NCBI GenBank assembly: GCA_938035525.1
Contig: CALHOI010000043.1
Location: 1-35,760, forward strand
Direction of reading: 5' to 3'
Length of the DNA stretch: 35,760 nucleotides
Origin: an uncultured Granulosicoccaceae bacterium
Lineage (GTDB): Bacteria; Pseudomonadota; Gammaproteobacteria; Granulosicoccales; Granulosicoccaceae
Shown here: positions 8,025 through 16,507 of the stretch, piece after piece
How positions within the stretch are numbered: position 1 is the stretch's first letter
How the letters are laid out: each line of letters starts with the position of its first letter
Position numbers and translations under genes: made by a program
The notes under the pieces: model-generated
Seen by the model: the letters and a program-made list of their open reading frames with translations, nothing else
Databases searched by the model: none
Told to the model about the DNA's origin: nothing

Positions 8025-9149
8025 ATGTCAAAAACCAATAGCAAACCAAATGATCATCAGTCGCAGGGTCGCGAGCCACTAAATAGTCCACTGCGGGTTG
8101 CCATGATCGGCACGGGCTACTTTAGCCAGTTCCATCTGCAGGCCTGGCAGCGCATGGCGGATGTCCACGTTGTGGGTTTAACCAGTCTTGATATGCCTCA
8201 GGCTCGTGCTTTGGCGAAAAATTTTAACGTCGATGCTTTGTATGACAACGTCAGTGTTCTGCTGGAAAAAAGTCACGCCGATGTTATTGATATCGTCGCC
8301 CCGCCAAGCGCACATGCGGCGTTAATTCGACAATGTCTTGCGGCGCATAAAACCGTTATTTGTCAAAAACCATTCTGTGCGTCGGTTGATGAAGCGAGGG
8401 ACACCGTTGCACACATTAAGGCCGTTGGTGGACGGGTTATCGTGCATGAGAATTTTCGTTTTCAACCCTGGTACCAAGCCATAAAGAACGTGATTGACAG
8501 CAAACAACTGGGCGACATCTATGAAGTTAATTTCGATTTCAGACCCGGCGATGGACAGGGCGACAATGCCTATCTGGAACGCCAACCCTACTTTCAAACA
8601 CAGCCACGGTTTTTAATTCAGGAAACCGGTGTGCACTTCATTGATGTGTTCCGATTCTTGTTCGGTGACATAAAAGGACTGTTTGCACGGCTACAAAAGT
8701 TAAATCCCGTTATAGCCGGTGAGGATGCCGGTTTGGTTATCATGGAATTCACATCGGGTATGCGAGGTGTGTTTAATGCAAACCGCCTTAGCGACCATGC
8801 AACGCAAAACCCTCGGTTAACCATGGGCGAAATGCGCCTTGAGGGCAGCAATGGCACACTGACACTCGATGGCGATGGCCGGCTGTTTTTTCGCGAACAT
8901 GGTAGCAACGCAGCGCAGCAGCATCACTATGGATGGGCTTTTGATAATAAAAGCGGCTTGAAAGACAAAAGTGATCAAACACAAATGAGCTTCGGTGGCG
9001 ATTGCGTGTTTAACACGAACCGCCACATCGTTGATCATTTGCTGTACGGGGACGCACTGTACAACGATGCCGAAAGTTATCTTGTTAATCGCGAGATAGA
9101 ACACGCGATTTACGAATCATCCGACAAGCGGTGCTGGATAACGTTATAG
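8025..9149 (+). CDS. Gfo/Idh/MocA family oxidoreductase
   Basis: The protein has about 374 residues from the chosen start. It has an N-terminal Rossmann domain with VAMIGTGYFSQFHL, the family lysine motif CQKPFCAS (the EKP-like motif, with Q for E), and the C-terminal domain signature ETGVHFIDVFRFLFGD carrying the catalytic-site histidine. Members reduce or oxidise sugars, inositols or related cyclic polyols with NAD(P). The substrate is not deducible here. The reading frame is open 39 bases further upstream to a TTG at 7986, but the ATG at 8025 is preferred. The true start could also be nearer MIGTGYF, because no clear ribosome site is seen. It is convergent with the response regulator gene, 32 bases away. 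Confidence 0.85.
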   Translation: MSKTNSKPNDHQSQGREPLNSPLRVAMIGTGYFSQFHLQAWQRMADVHVVGLTSLDMPQARALAKNFNVDALYDNVSVLLEKSHADVIDIVAPPSAHAALIRQCLAAHKTVICQKPFCASVDEARDTVAHIKAVGGRVIVHENFRFQPWYQAIKNVIDSKQLGDIYEVNFDFRPGDGQGDNAYLERQPYFQTQPRFLIQETGVHFIDVFRFLFGDIKGLFARLQKLNPVIAGEDAGLVIMEFTSGMRGVFNANRLSDHATQNPRLTMGEMRLEGSNGTLTLDGDGRLFFREHGSNAAQQHHYGWAFDNKSGLKDKSDQTQMSFGGDCVFNTNRHIVDHLLYGDALYNDAESYLVNREIEHAIYESSDKRCWITL

Positions 9150-9181
9150 TTTTATTGTAGTAAATTGATCGTTATAACTAA

Positions 9182-9826
9182 CTAGTCCAGAGGGACGCCC
9201 GCACGTGCTGCAAAGTACACCGCTTCGGTTCGGTTTCTGGCACCCAGTGCACGAAAGATCGCCGACAAGTGCGCCTTGACCGTGTTCTCGGAAATATGCA
9301 AGTTTGCTGAAATCGTTTTGTTCGGTTTTCCCTGCAGCAAATACTTCAGCACTTCTTTTTGCCGATCAGACAAAGCATTGAGTATGTCGGACTCGGCGTT
9401 GCGTGCGTTTGGTTTACTGCTAACCACCGATTGCGCCGATGTGACTTCCCTTGGCAGAAAAATTCCGCCCGCCAAAATAAGCTTAATGGCTGCAAGCAAT
9501 TCCTGATGCGTTGCACACTTGGTGATAAATCCCATTGCGCCCTGTTCCACCGCTTTATAAATTGTTGGCGGATCTTGCTCGGCCGACAACACAATAATGG
9601 GAGTGTCTGCAAGCTTTTCCTTCACCACATACAACGTGTCCAGACCTTCAGTATCTGCCAGGTTTAAATCGAGCAGAACCAGATCGTACTGATTGGCCTC
9701 GACTGCAGCTAAGGCGGCCTGCATGGTTTCGCAATCGTGGATAATGAGGTCTTCGGAAAGACCGGTGAGCAGCAGCTTCATTCCTTCCCGGAACAAAGTG
9801 TGATCGTCAAGAATGAGAATCTTCAT
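9182..9826 (-). CDS. NarL/FixJ-type orphan response regulator
   Basis: From the start chosen here this is a 214-residue two-domain regulator. The receiver has the acidic pair in ILILDDH, phospho-acceptor D53 in LVLLDLNL, and the conserved Lys in GFITK (about 103). The output is a LuxR-type helix-turn-helix (LSDRQKEVLKYLLQGKPNKTIS, then SENTVKAHLSAIF). An ATG at 9836-9838 abuts the AGGAG sequence directly. The second ATG at 9824-9826, 12 bases after AGGAG and matching the family start MKILILDDH, is more plausible. No histidine kinase is adjacent, so its partner is elsewhere. The promoter region contains a palindrome placed as an activator site would be. Confidence 0.9.
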   Translation of the reverse strand: MKILILDDHTLFREGMKLLLTGLSEDLIIHDCETMQAALAAVEANQYDLVLLDLNLADTEGLDTLYVVKEKLADTPIIVLSAEQDPPTIYKAVEQGAMGFITKCATHQELLAAIKLILAGGIFLPREVTSAQSVVSSKPNARNAESDILNALSDRQKEVLKYLLQGKPNKTISANLHISENTVKAHLSAIFRALGARNRTEAVYFAARAGVPLD

Positions 9827-9861
9827 AGGCCTATACATCTCCTGCCTTACAGATTAAGTCC

Positions 9862-9905
9862 AGTATAAATACGGAGAACCCAAAGCGCTACCCCCATTTA
9901 GGGGA
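9862..9905 (-). promoter_or_regulatory. Candidate activated promoter of the response regulator with CCCC-N5-GGGG site
   Basis: Reading the minus strand, TATACT at 9867-9862 is a good -10 with no matching -35 at 17 bases. The palindrome CCCCATTTAGGGG (9892-9904) is centred about 43 bases before the expected transcription start, the position of an activator touching RNA polymerase. This suggests positive autoregulation, or control by another regulator of the same class. Confidence 0.5.
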
Positions 9906-10041
9906 TTTGTTCGCGTTTTTTTAATTAAGCCAGCCTAGAACGATAAAAAACCAGCACAAGAATTCCGCAATCAGTCGTTGAACAGCGCCTAACCGATGAA
10001 CTTGCCTCTAAAAGGTGCCAGCGGAGCTGTAGTGGTACAAT

Positions 10042-10974
10042 ATGTCGTCATTTAAAAACCTAATACTTGCTGTGTTAACCACTGCTCCCCTACAGGCCGA
10101 CGACGAAAAACGCCGGCGCAAGCTCCAACGCGAAACCGGCAAAGCCCTGACCGACTTTAATATGATCGACGACGGCGATCGGGTCATGGTTTGCTTGTCA
10201 GGTGGCAAAGACAGTTACGTCATGCTCGATATGCTGCTGCACATGCAGCGTGTTGCCCCAATTAACTTTGAACTGGTGGCCGTTAATCTCGATCAAAAAC
10301 AGCCAGGGTTTCCCGAACACGTGTTACCCGAGTATTTAACCGCCTTAAACCTGCCGTTTCGGATTGTCGAAGAAGATACCTACAGCATCGTTAAAGAAAA
10401 AATCCCTGCCGGACAAACAACCTGTGGACTGTGTTCTCGCTTGCGGCGCGGCATCTTGTACAAGACGGCCGATGAACTGGGTGCTGACAAAATTGCATTG
10501 GGTCATCACGGCGACGACGTCATGGAAACGCTGTTGCTGAATCTTTTTCACGGTGGCAGTATCAAAACAATGCCAGCTAAATTGCATGCCGACAACGGGC
10601 GCAACATTGTTATCAGGCCGTTGGTGTATTGCCGAGAGCGAGACTTGGCTGCTCATGCAAAAGTAAGAAACTACCCGATCATCCCCTGCACCTTGTGCGG
10701 CTCGCAACCCAATTTGCAAAGACAAAATATGAAAGCGATGATTGCGCAGTGGGAACAAACTGACCCTATGCGCGTTGCTTCTATGATGAATGCTGTGCGC
10801 AATGTATCGCCATCGCACTTGCTCGACAAATCACTGTACGACTTCGATACCAACCAGCGTGTTAAAAAAATATCCGGGCCAAACAAAAAAGTATCTGATG
10901 TTCAAGACCCAAACCGATTCGATCCAACTACCACGGTAGTTCCTCTCCATCGTATGCGACAAACCGACCGCTAG
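10042..10974 (+). CDS. ttcA: tRNA 2-thiocytidine(32) synthetase TtcA
   Basis: This 310-residue ATP-dependent thiolase makes 2-thiocytidine at position 32 of certain tRNAs. The PP-loop SGGKDS is at residues 53-58. The cluster-binding cysteines are C128 and C131 in [12 protein letters not shown] and C219 in [12 protein letters not shown]. The stretches [36 protein letters not shown] and [14 protein letters not shown] agree closely with E. coli TtcA. Length is normal. The ATG immediately follows TGGTACAAT, which reads as an extended -10 element; if used, transcription would start inside the frame. No good Shine-Dalgarno is visible, so the exact start is less certain. The last 47 bases overlap the convergent SDR gene. 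Confidence 0.95.
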   Translation: MSSFKNLILAVLTTAPLQADDEKRRRKLQRETGKALTDFNMIDDGDRVMVCLSGGKDSYVMLDMLLHMQRVAPINFELVAVNLDQKQPGFPEHVLPEYLTALNLPFRIVEEDTYSIVKEKIPAGQTTCGLCSRLRRGILYKTADELGADKIALGHHGDDVMETLLLNLFHGGSIKTMPAKLHADNGRNIVIRPLVYCRERDLAAHAKVRNYPIIPCTLCGSQPNLQRQNMKAMIAQWEQTDPMRVASMMNAVRNVSPSHLLDKSLYDFDTNQRVKKISGPNKKVSDVQDPNRFDPTTTVVPLHRMRQTDR

Positions 10975-11665
10975 CATGATCATGCAGTTGGTCGAGTTGT
11001 GCCAATAACAGTGCGGCGGTTTTATCCGTACTGAATAATTTTTCAGGCTTTACCCCAGATTGAAACGGTGCGGAAAGCTTCGTTGCTGTGGTACCAGGGT
11101 GTAAGGCCACGACTCGCACATTGGGGGCGGAGCGCTGCCACTCAATTGATAATGACTTTAGCACCATGTTTGCGGCAGCCTTTGACGCTCGGTAGCTGTA
11201 CCAGCCTCCCAGACGGTTGTCTTCTATGCTGCCTACCTTAGCTGTAATGGCGGCGAAAACGCCTTTTTCGGCGCGCTTTAATGTGTCGCCGGCGTGTTTT
11301 GCCAACAGCAGATTCGGCAAACAATTAATCTGCATGTTTTTCTCAAAATTAGCTGTTTGCAGCTGAGATACTGATTTTTCTGGCCGGGTTTGCGTGTCGT
11401 GCAAAAAGCCTGCACAGTTAATCAACCAATCGATTGTGGGTATGCCGGCAAGCCATTGTTGTACGCTTTGCTCATCGGTGATATCGACGCACGACCATTG
11501 GACTTCGGTGTTTGTTCCAAATTGTCCAATGCTACCCAGCGAACTTGATGCGGGTGACTTAAAATAGGTTGCATGAATAACGGATACGTCGTCGCGTTCA
11601 CACAGCTGTGCAATCAGCGCAGCACCAATGCCACCGCTTCCGCCAACCAGAGCGATTGATTTCAT
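10928..11665 (-). CDS. Short-chain dehydrogenase/reductase (CsgA/C-factor-like)
   Basis: The 245-residue classical SDR has cofactor loop [12 protein letters not shown] (6-17), NCAG (83-86), a Ser near 146 (AKVGSI), and catalytic Y158/K162 in YSYRASKAA. The body resembles the C-factor/CsgA-like branch of the family ([22 protein letters not shown], then [14 protein letters not shown]). Substrate is unknown. It follows the IalB-family gene by 15 bases and is probably co-transcribed with it. The 3' end runs 47 bases into the convergent ttcA, so each gene's last codons are coding on both strands. Confidence 0.88.
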   Translation of the reverse strand: MKSIALVGGSGGIGAALIAQLCERDDVSVIHATYFKSPASSSLGSIGQFGTNTEVQWSCVDITDEQSVQQWLAGIPTIDWLINCAGFLHDTQTRPEKSVSQLQTANFEKNMQINCLPNLLLAKHAGDTLKRAEKGVFAAITAKVGSIEDNRLGGWYSYRASKAAANMVLKSLSIEWQRSAPNVRVVALHPGTTATKLSAPFQSGVKPEKLFSTDKTAALLLAQLDQLHDHASGRFVAYDGEELPW

Positions 11666-11680
11666 TGGAATAGCAGCAGC

Positions 11681-12310
11681 CTAGCGTAGTGAGTTATACG
11701 ACTTGGTGAACCCGCTTAAAGATATGTTGGCGGTCACTTCGCCCTGATTGGCAGCGACCACCGACACCGATGCCGCGTTGCCCTTTTTCAAGCGATCGAT
11801 TAAACCCTGATCAACCGGCTCGCGTACCAGGCAACCCTGCTCGGTACAAATCTGAAACGGCGCAGCTTCACCTTTGCCACTATCAATTTTTAACTCAAGC
11901 CCAGACGTTAACACCACGCCCAACGGTGTAATAAAGTCGACGACGGCAATGGCCGTACGACCTTCGGCTTCTAACGGTGCTTCCAGCTTGCGTACCACCA
12001 TTTCCAGTATTGGCGTACCCGTGTTGTCTTTTCCGATTTGCGCCATAGCGCAATCAGCACCGGCCGCACAGCTCACTTGCCAGGCGCCGTTGGTGACCAC
12101 GTTGGCGTTGCCTGCATTCGATGCTGTGCCAGGTGTCGCCTGAGCTTGCGGTTTTGGCGCTGCAGGTGCTGCGCCTAAATCGATCTTAGGCGCTGCAGGT
12201 GCATCCCCGCCGAGCTTAAGACCCGATGACTGGGCAAACGAGTTGGCCGCATACAAGGCCGTCGTTAACAACACGAGCGCAGACGCGCTGGTCAAGAATT
12301 TAGCATTCAC
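11681..12310 (-). CDS. IalB-family secreted protein
   Basis: The 209-residue protein has a signal peptide (about 1-26, cleavage likely after NSFA-Q), then an Ala/Pro-rich linker (about 35-70). A domain with the Invasion-associated locus B pattern follows: WQVSC..GADCAMAQ, FITPLGVVLTSGLELKID, PFQICTEQGCLVREPVD. Four cysteines are placed to form two periplasmic disulfides, as in the family. IalB was named from Bartonella, but homologues are frequent in free-living bacteria where the role is unknown, so no invasion role should be inferred. The start is GTG at 12308-12310, supported by AAGGGAAG nine bases upstream. The SDR gene follows at 15 bases. Confidence 0.85.
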   Translation of the reverse strand: MNAKFLTSASALVLLTTALYAANSFAQSSGLKLGGDAPAAPKIDLGAAPAAPKPQAQATPGTASNAGNANVVTNGAWQVSCAAGADCAMAQIGKDNTGTPILEMVVRKLEAPLEAEGRTAIAVVDFITPLGVVLTSGLELKIDSGKGEAAPFQICTEQGCLVREPVDQGLIDRLKKGNAASVSVVAANQGEVTANISLSGFTKSYNSLR

Positions 12311-12445
12311 GAAAAAAAGCTTCCCTTGTCATGGATTAACAAATCATGGATAAACAAAAAATACGGATAATCAAAAATGGAGGCGCCAACAGTGGGTTTC
12401 GCACTCACTATTAAGAGTGTAGAGTCCTCCATGCCAGCGTGCAAC

Positions 12446-12472
12446 AATTGACGGTCATAACAACCGTCAATT
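12446..12472. promoter_or_regulatory. 10-bp perfect inverted repeat in the ialB/epimerase divergent region
   Basis: AATTGACGGT and ACCGTCAATT flank a 7-base spacer in the gap between the IalB-family gene and the divergent aldose-1-epimerase-like gene. No T run follows on either strand, so it looks more like an operator or leader hairpin than a terminator. The rest of the 12311-12586 gap also has two near-identical ATGGAT(T/A)AACAA units near 12330-12357. Confidence 0.5.
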
Positions 12473-12586
12473 TACCAAGCTGACATTCACGGCGCCCAGG
12501 AAGGACCGCCCATGTGCTCCGCAAAGTGCTCTGCAAATGTGCGACGGGTAATTCGCGTAACCTGCCAAACCCAGGACCAACGATCA

Positions 12587-13495
12587 ATGCAACAAACCGA
12601 CACAAACGAATCTACTGTGGAACTACAGTCCGAGCGATGGAGAATCAAGCTACAGCCTGCGTCCGGGTTACAAACCCAACTGTGTCAGATACGGGTTGAT
12701 GGTCAGTGGCAACACCTTATGCCTGATTGCAGCGCACCTGATGCACCGTTAACAGCCGCCAATTTCCATATGCTGCCCTACTCAAACCGCATCAAAGACG
12801 GCCAGTTTGGGTTTGGAGGTGCGCGGATAGCACTGGATAATGCAAAAAACCACGCTATCCACGGTGCGCTCAGAAAGCGACCATGGGCAGTCACTGAGCG
12901 TTCTGCAAGCAAGGTGAGCGCACAGTACGATACGCGGCTGCACGGCGAGGTTAACTGGCCATGGTCTATGCAAGCGCAGGTCAGCTACGAACTAACCGAA
13001 CTTACCTTGAAAAGCGAAATGACATTAACCAACACCGGCGACACGGCCATGCCAGCCGGTATGGGATGGCACCCGTATTTTTGCAGGCACATCGCCGGTG
13101 CAAATGCACAGCTCTTGATACCGGCTGAGGGTGTGTATCCCGATACCGACGGAGATTGCCTGCCCACCGGAGCACCTGTTGCACTGCCCGAATTTCTGGA
13201 TTTTAAAGCGGCAAAGATGCTGGATGCAGCGCAACGTATTGATCATTGTTTGTCAGGCTTTCGCTCCCCTGCCGTCATTGCCTGGCCTGATGCCAATATC
13301 GAACTACACATGCAGGCATCAAATAACTGTCAGCACCTTGTGTTGTTTAACCCCGATGCAGACTACTTTGCTGTTGAACCGGTTACCAATGCCAACGATG
13401 GATTCAATTTGCAAGCAAAAGGTGTGGATGCTGGGGTCGCCACGTTGCAACCGGGTGAGACGCTAATGGCTCACATGCATTTGCAGCTGTTGTAG
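12587..13495 (+). CDS. Aldose 1-epimerase (mutarotase) family protein
   Basis: The protein has about 302 residues from the chosen ATG. The galactose mutarotase fold is shown by MLPYSNRIKDGQF, then NHAIHGALRKRPW (His about 92), GMGWHPYF (catalytic-site His about 162) and the catalytic glutamate in YFAVEPVTNAND (about 264). These enzymes interconvert alpha and beta anomers of free sugars. The branch seen here is nearer the uncharacterised mutarotase-like proteins than GalM itself. The frame is open upstream to an ATG at 12512, but the ATG at 12587 is preferred because AGGA lies ten bases before it and the extra residues (Cys/Arg-rich) do not resemble the family. It is convergent with the PDZ gene. 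Confidence 0.85.
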   Translation: MQQTDTNESTVELQSERWRIKLQPASGLQTQLCQIRVDGQWQHLMPDCSAPDAPLTAANFHMLPYSNRIKDGQFGFGGARIALDNAKNHAIHGALRKRPWAVTERSASKVSAQYDTRLHGEVNWPWSMQAQVSYELTELTLKSEMTLTNTGDTAMPAGMGWHPYFCRHIAGANAQLLIPAEGVYPDTDGDCLPTGAPVALPEFLDFKAAKMLDAAQRIDHCLSGFRSPAVIAWPDANIELHMQASNNCQHLVLFNPDADYFAVEPVTNANDGFNLQAKGVDAGVATLQPGETLMAHMHLQLL

Positions 13496-13530
13496 CGCAT
13501 AGCAAAAGACCTTGCACTGTTGAATGAACA

Positions 13531-14526
13531 TTACTGAGCCGGGTCAACACGTGAGCCGGTTAAGGTCACACCCAATGGCCCGCGCGGTACGTCCACTGTG
13601 ATCACTTGGCCATTGCGCAACACTTCAACTTGCACCGACTCGCCCCGCTGCCCGTCTCTTGTGGCGCGCTGCAATTCGCGTGTACCAAACACACGGTTGT
13701 TGGCATAGCTAACCACGACATCGCCATTTTGCAGTCCCGACTGCTGAGCCGCGGAGCCGTTAATAATGCTCGATACCGCGACCCGATTACTGTCGCCTGA
13801 GGCGTACAAATAACGATCGTAGTCGGTATCGCCTAACTCGGCCCGGATATCAGGACGGGCGTCGCGCAGTGCCTGCAAACGTTCATCGAACTGTTCCGAT
13901 TCGCGCCAGCCTTCACGCGTTGCCTGATCGATGAGTTCCAGACGCTGCAATGACCATTGGTCGCTGCGTTGTTGAATTTCCTGCGCCAGATAGGGATCGA
14001 CACCGGCGAGTATCAAACTATCGTACTGTTGTTGCGCATCGGCTTGACCAAAGCCACGATTACCAAACCCGCCATTGAACCCGACACTTTGTTCACCTGT
14101 GGCTATGGCATTACCGTCATTCTGGGTTGCGCTTAGCGCTTCTGTGGAGGCTATGTTTTGCTCCAGCTGGCGAGTGAGTTCGTCGAGCTTTTTATCGGTT
14201 TGCGCGCGGGTTAAATCGGTTTGATTGGTGGACGCACGCAACTGTTGCTCAAGTTCGTCCAGACGTTCATTGATTAACGCCAACTGCCCGGGAACGGTCT
14301 GTCGTTGTTGATTGTTTGCAGCGTTAAGTGCGCCGTCTTTGGAGCTGGCCTCAATGGATAAGTTTTCGTTGGGCGTGCCCATTGACTTGGCATAGTCGCC
14401 GTAAGCGGTGTGAACCGACACAACACCAGTGCGCGCCAGCAAGGCCATGGCAGCAATGCCAGCAACAAATGCCAAAGGTAATGCCAGCAATATGAGAAAT
14501 AAGGTTGACCTTGTGTTTGAACTCAT
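13531..14526 (-). CDS. Membrane-anchored coiled-coil protein with C-terminal PDZ domain
   Basis: This 331-residue protein has an N-terminal transmembrane segment (about 9-33) and then a predicted coiled coil (about 78-125, LALINERLDELEQQLRAS onwards). A Gly/Phe/Asn-rich spacer (about 148-165) leads to a helical region and a PDZ domain (about 240-318: AVSSIINGSAAQQSGLQNGDVVVSYANNRV). No protease domain is present, so it is not a DegP-type enzyme. It probably acts as a periplasmic adaptor, binding C-terminal or unfolded peptides. The function is unknown. The promoter region shared with the divergent phosphodiesterase gene is only 49 bases and contains the palindrome ATTAAGCTTAAT (14541-14552). 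Confidence 0.8.
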   Translation of the reverse strand: MSSNTRSTLFLILLALPLAFVAGIAAMALLARTGVVSVHTAYGDYAKSMGTPNENLSIEASSKDGALNAANNQQRQTVPGQLALINERLDELEQQLRASTNQTDLTRAQTDKKLDELTRQLEQNIASTEALSATQNDGNAIATGEQSVGFNGGFGNRGFGQADAQQQYDSLILAGVDPYLAQEIQQRSDQWSLQRLELIDQATREGWRESEQFDERLQALRDARPDIRAELGDTDYDRYLYASGDSNRVAVSSIINGSAAQQSGLQNGDVVVSYANNRVFGTRELQRATRDGQRGESVQVEVLRNGQVITVDVPRGPLGVTLTGSRVDPAQ

Positions 14527-14540
14527 TGCTATGCTCTTTC

Positions 14541-14552
14541 ATTAAGCTTAAT
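14541..14552. promoter_or_regulatory. 12-bp palindrome in a 49-bp divergent promoter region
   Basis: ATTAAGCTTAAT is perfectly symmetrical and lies between the PDZ gene and the divergent glycerophosphodiester phosphodiesterase gene. It could be an operator affecting both, but AT-rich 12-mers also occur by chance. Confidence 0.3.
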
Positions 14553-14575
14553 CGACAATAATAGACACATATTAC

Positions 14576-15427
14576 ATGCCAGACAATTTGATCGCAGGTT
14601 CCCCACGCATGTTTGCCCATCGGGGTACAACTGTGCTTGCGCCTGAAAACACCATAGCAGCGTTCGACCTGGCCTTGCATTACCAATGTGACGTGCTGGA
14701 AACTGATGTCAGACTCAGCAAAGACAACGTGGTAATGGTGTTTCACGATGAAACATTACATCGAACCACCAACGGTACCGGCCCGGTACGCCAGCAAACG
14801 TGCCATGCGTTGAAAAAACTGGACGCCAGTGACCAGTTTAAAGATATCAATGGCAACTCATACGCAGGTACAAAGCAAACCTTATTAACGCTGGACGAAT
14901 TGTTTGAGCAATACCCCAATGTGGGCATCAACATCGACATAAAAGATAACGACCCGCAAGCGGCAACAGCTGTTGCAAAATCGATTAAGCAACATCACCA
15001 CCGCAACAACGCCAGCGTACAGCACAGTTCAAGTGCACTGGCTGATTCAAGCGCTGAACAATCAAGCCATCAATGGATCAATGTGGGCAGTTTTCACGAA
15101 GGGGTTATTAAACAATTTCGACAATTGGCACCTGACGTCAGTACGGCAGCATCAAGACAGGAAGTTGCCCGCATGGTGTTTGGATTTGCACGCACTGCCA
15201 GTGAGTCTTATCAACTACTGCAAATCCCACAAAGTTATTGGGGAATTCAATTGTCCGGTAAAAGACTGATTCAAAAAGCACACGCTCGACACTGCCACAT
15301 AATGTACTGGACAATAAACGATAAAAAGAAAATGCAGGCGCTGTTAAAAAGAGGTGCGGACGGCATCATCACAGACCGGCCAGACTTGGCTCTGGATGTG
15401 TTTCGCGCAATGGGTTTTAAACGGTAG
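14576..15427 (+). CDS. Glycerophosphodiester phosphodiesterase
   Basis: This 283-residue TIM-barrel GDPD-family enzyme hydrolyses glycerophosphodiesters to glycerol-3-phosphate and an alcohol. Catalytic and metal residues are readable: H15-R16 in MFAHRGTT, E42 and D44 in LETDVRLS, and H57 in MVFHDETLHRTT. The C-terminal ADGIITDRPDLAL is typical. No signal peptide is present, so it is a cytoplasmic UgpQ-like rather than periplasmic GlpQ-like enzyme. An unusual low-complexity His/Ser/Gln-rich stretch (about 140-165) sits between core strands. No Shine-Dalgarno is seen at the ATG; a second in-frame ATG (residue 12) cannot be excluded. The stop is one base from that of the convergent gene. Confidence 0.9.
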   Translation: MPDNLIAGSPRMFAHRGTTVLAPENTIAAFDLALHYQCDVLETDVRLSKDNVVMVFHDETLHRTTNGTGPVRQQTCHALKKLDASDQFKDINGNSYAGTKQTLLTLDELFEQYPNVGINIDIKDNDPQAATAVAKSIKQHHHRNNASVQHSSSALADSSAEQSSHQWINVGSFHEGVIKQFRQLAPDVSTAASRQEVARMVFGFARTASESYQLLQIPQSYWGIQLSGKRLIQKAHARHCHIMYWTINDKKKMQALLKRGADGIITDRPDLALDVFRAMGFKR

Positions 15428-15428
15428 T

Positions 15429-16505
15429 TTAGTTATCGGCAGTATTTGCCGTTACCACCGTGGCACTACCAATACAAGCATCAACATACTGATCAAAGCC
15501 TTCAATAAAGGCGCTCGACCATCGCATGGCGCTGTCTTTGTCCAGATGCGAATGATCTATGGTCAGCAGGCTATCCAGTTGCGGTGTCACCAAGGGCAAT
15601 TGCAAACGATCCGCCAGCGCCTGAGCAAATTTAAGCGGCGTGCCGGTGCGTGGCGTAACGGTTAAAACGACACAGTTACGCGAAACATTGGTGCGTTTAA
15701 TAAACTCATTGGCGGCAATTTGCGCCGCTGACAACTGACTCAATAAATCATCTGATTCTGAAACCGGTAAACGCTGATTGTCACGATAGTAGTCAGTGAG
15801 CCAGTGCCCGTTTGCTCTCGAACGGTAAATGGTTTCGGCGCTTCCACGACACAACCATCGCTGCCAGCGACTGTCAGATTCGGCGCAAATCCGGGCCTGC
15901 CATCGCTGTAATTGACGTTTGCGTTCAAACTCTGTTTTTAACTTGCCCCCGCCTTCCAGCACCCGTGTAAAAGTGCCATTAGTCTCGGTAGAGAAAAACG
16001 GATCGATATTGGCGACAATCATTTGCGGACGAAGTTGATGTTTTTCTATGACCGATTGCGCCACCGGACTCTGCGCACCCTGCCCGAAGCCCATCACGTA
16101 GTGAGTGAGCTGCTTGCGCTCAAAATAATCGCTGACCGGTTTTGTCGAAAACGCGTATTGGGTGTTGCTGTTGCCCAAAAACAGAACGCTGGCTTGCTTC
16201 AACGCATCCACTGCTCGTGGCTCGGTAGCATTGTACAAAGCGTAGTGCTCGTAGTCCCCATAACGCGTGCTGTGACAATACGCCAGGTAGTGTTCAGCGT
16301 CGTAGCCAGCTGCATTGCAGCTACCTACCCACGGGAACAGATCGGTACGTTTGAACACAAAGACCACCGAACCAAAACAAACAAAAAACACACAAAACCA
16401 TTGCGCAAAACGCTTTTCGTGCCTGGTGGCCGAATGCGTTGTTGGTGCGTCGTCCTTTTTATGATGAACCGACCGCGGTGTTTGTTGTGCGTTTGAATCG
16501 CCCAT
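15429..16505 (-). CDS. Membrane-anchored SGNH/AlgX-like protein paired with MBOAT
   Basis: This 358-residue protein has a short cytoplasmic tail, a transmembrane segment (about 35-52) and an exported domain. The domain shows an SGNH-hydrolase-like pattern: LFLGNSNTQYAF (candidate nucleophile S113 and Asn) and, near the C-terminus, DHSHLDKDSA (D317...H320 or H318, candidate Asp/His). AlgX/AlgJ-type proteins of this form transfer or remove acyl groups on exported polysaccharide together with an MBOAT membrane protein. Here the MBOAT gene lies immediately upstream with only two bases between stop and start, so translation is probably coupled. The glycan substrate is unknown. Annotation as an AlgX/AlgJ-like partner is inferred from motif and context. 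Confidence 0.75.
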   Translation of the reverse strand: MGDSNAQQTPRSVHHKKDDAPTTHSATRHEKRFAQWFCVFFVCFGSVVFVFKRTDLFPWVGSCNAAGYDAEHYLAYCHSTRYGDYEHYALYNATEPRAVDALKQASVLFLGNSNTQYAFSTKPVSDYFERKQLTHYVMGFGQGAQSPVAQSVIEKHQLRPQMIVANIDPFFSTETNGTFTRVLEGGGKLKTEFERKRQLQRWQARICAESDSRWQRWLCRGSAETIYRSRANGHWLTDYYRDNQRLPVSESDDLLSQLSAAQIAANEFIKRTNVSRNCVVLTVTPRTGTPLKFAQALADRLQLPLVTPQLDSLLTIDHSHLDKDSAMRWSSAFIEGFDQYVDACIGSATVVTANTADN

Positions 16506-16507
16506 GA

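Noticed and set aside
12512..12586. N-terminal extension of the mutarotase-like protein
   Set aside because: The added Cys/Arg-rich residues do not match the family and the later ATG has an AGGA ribosome site.
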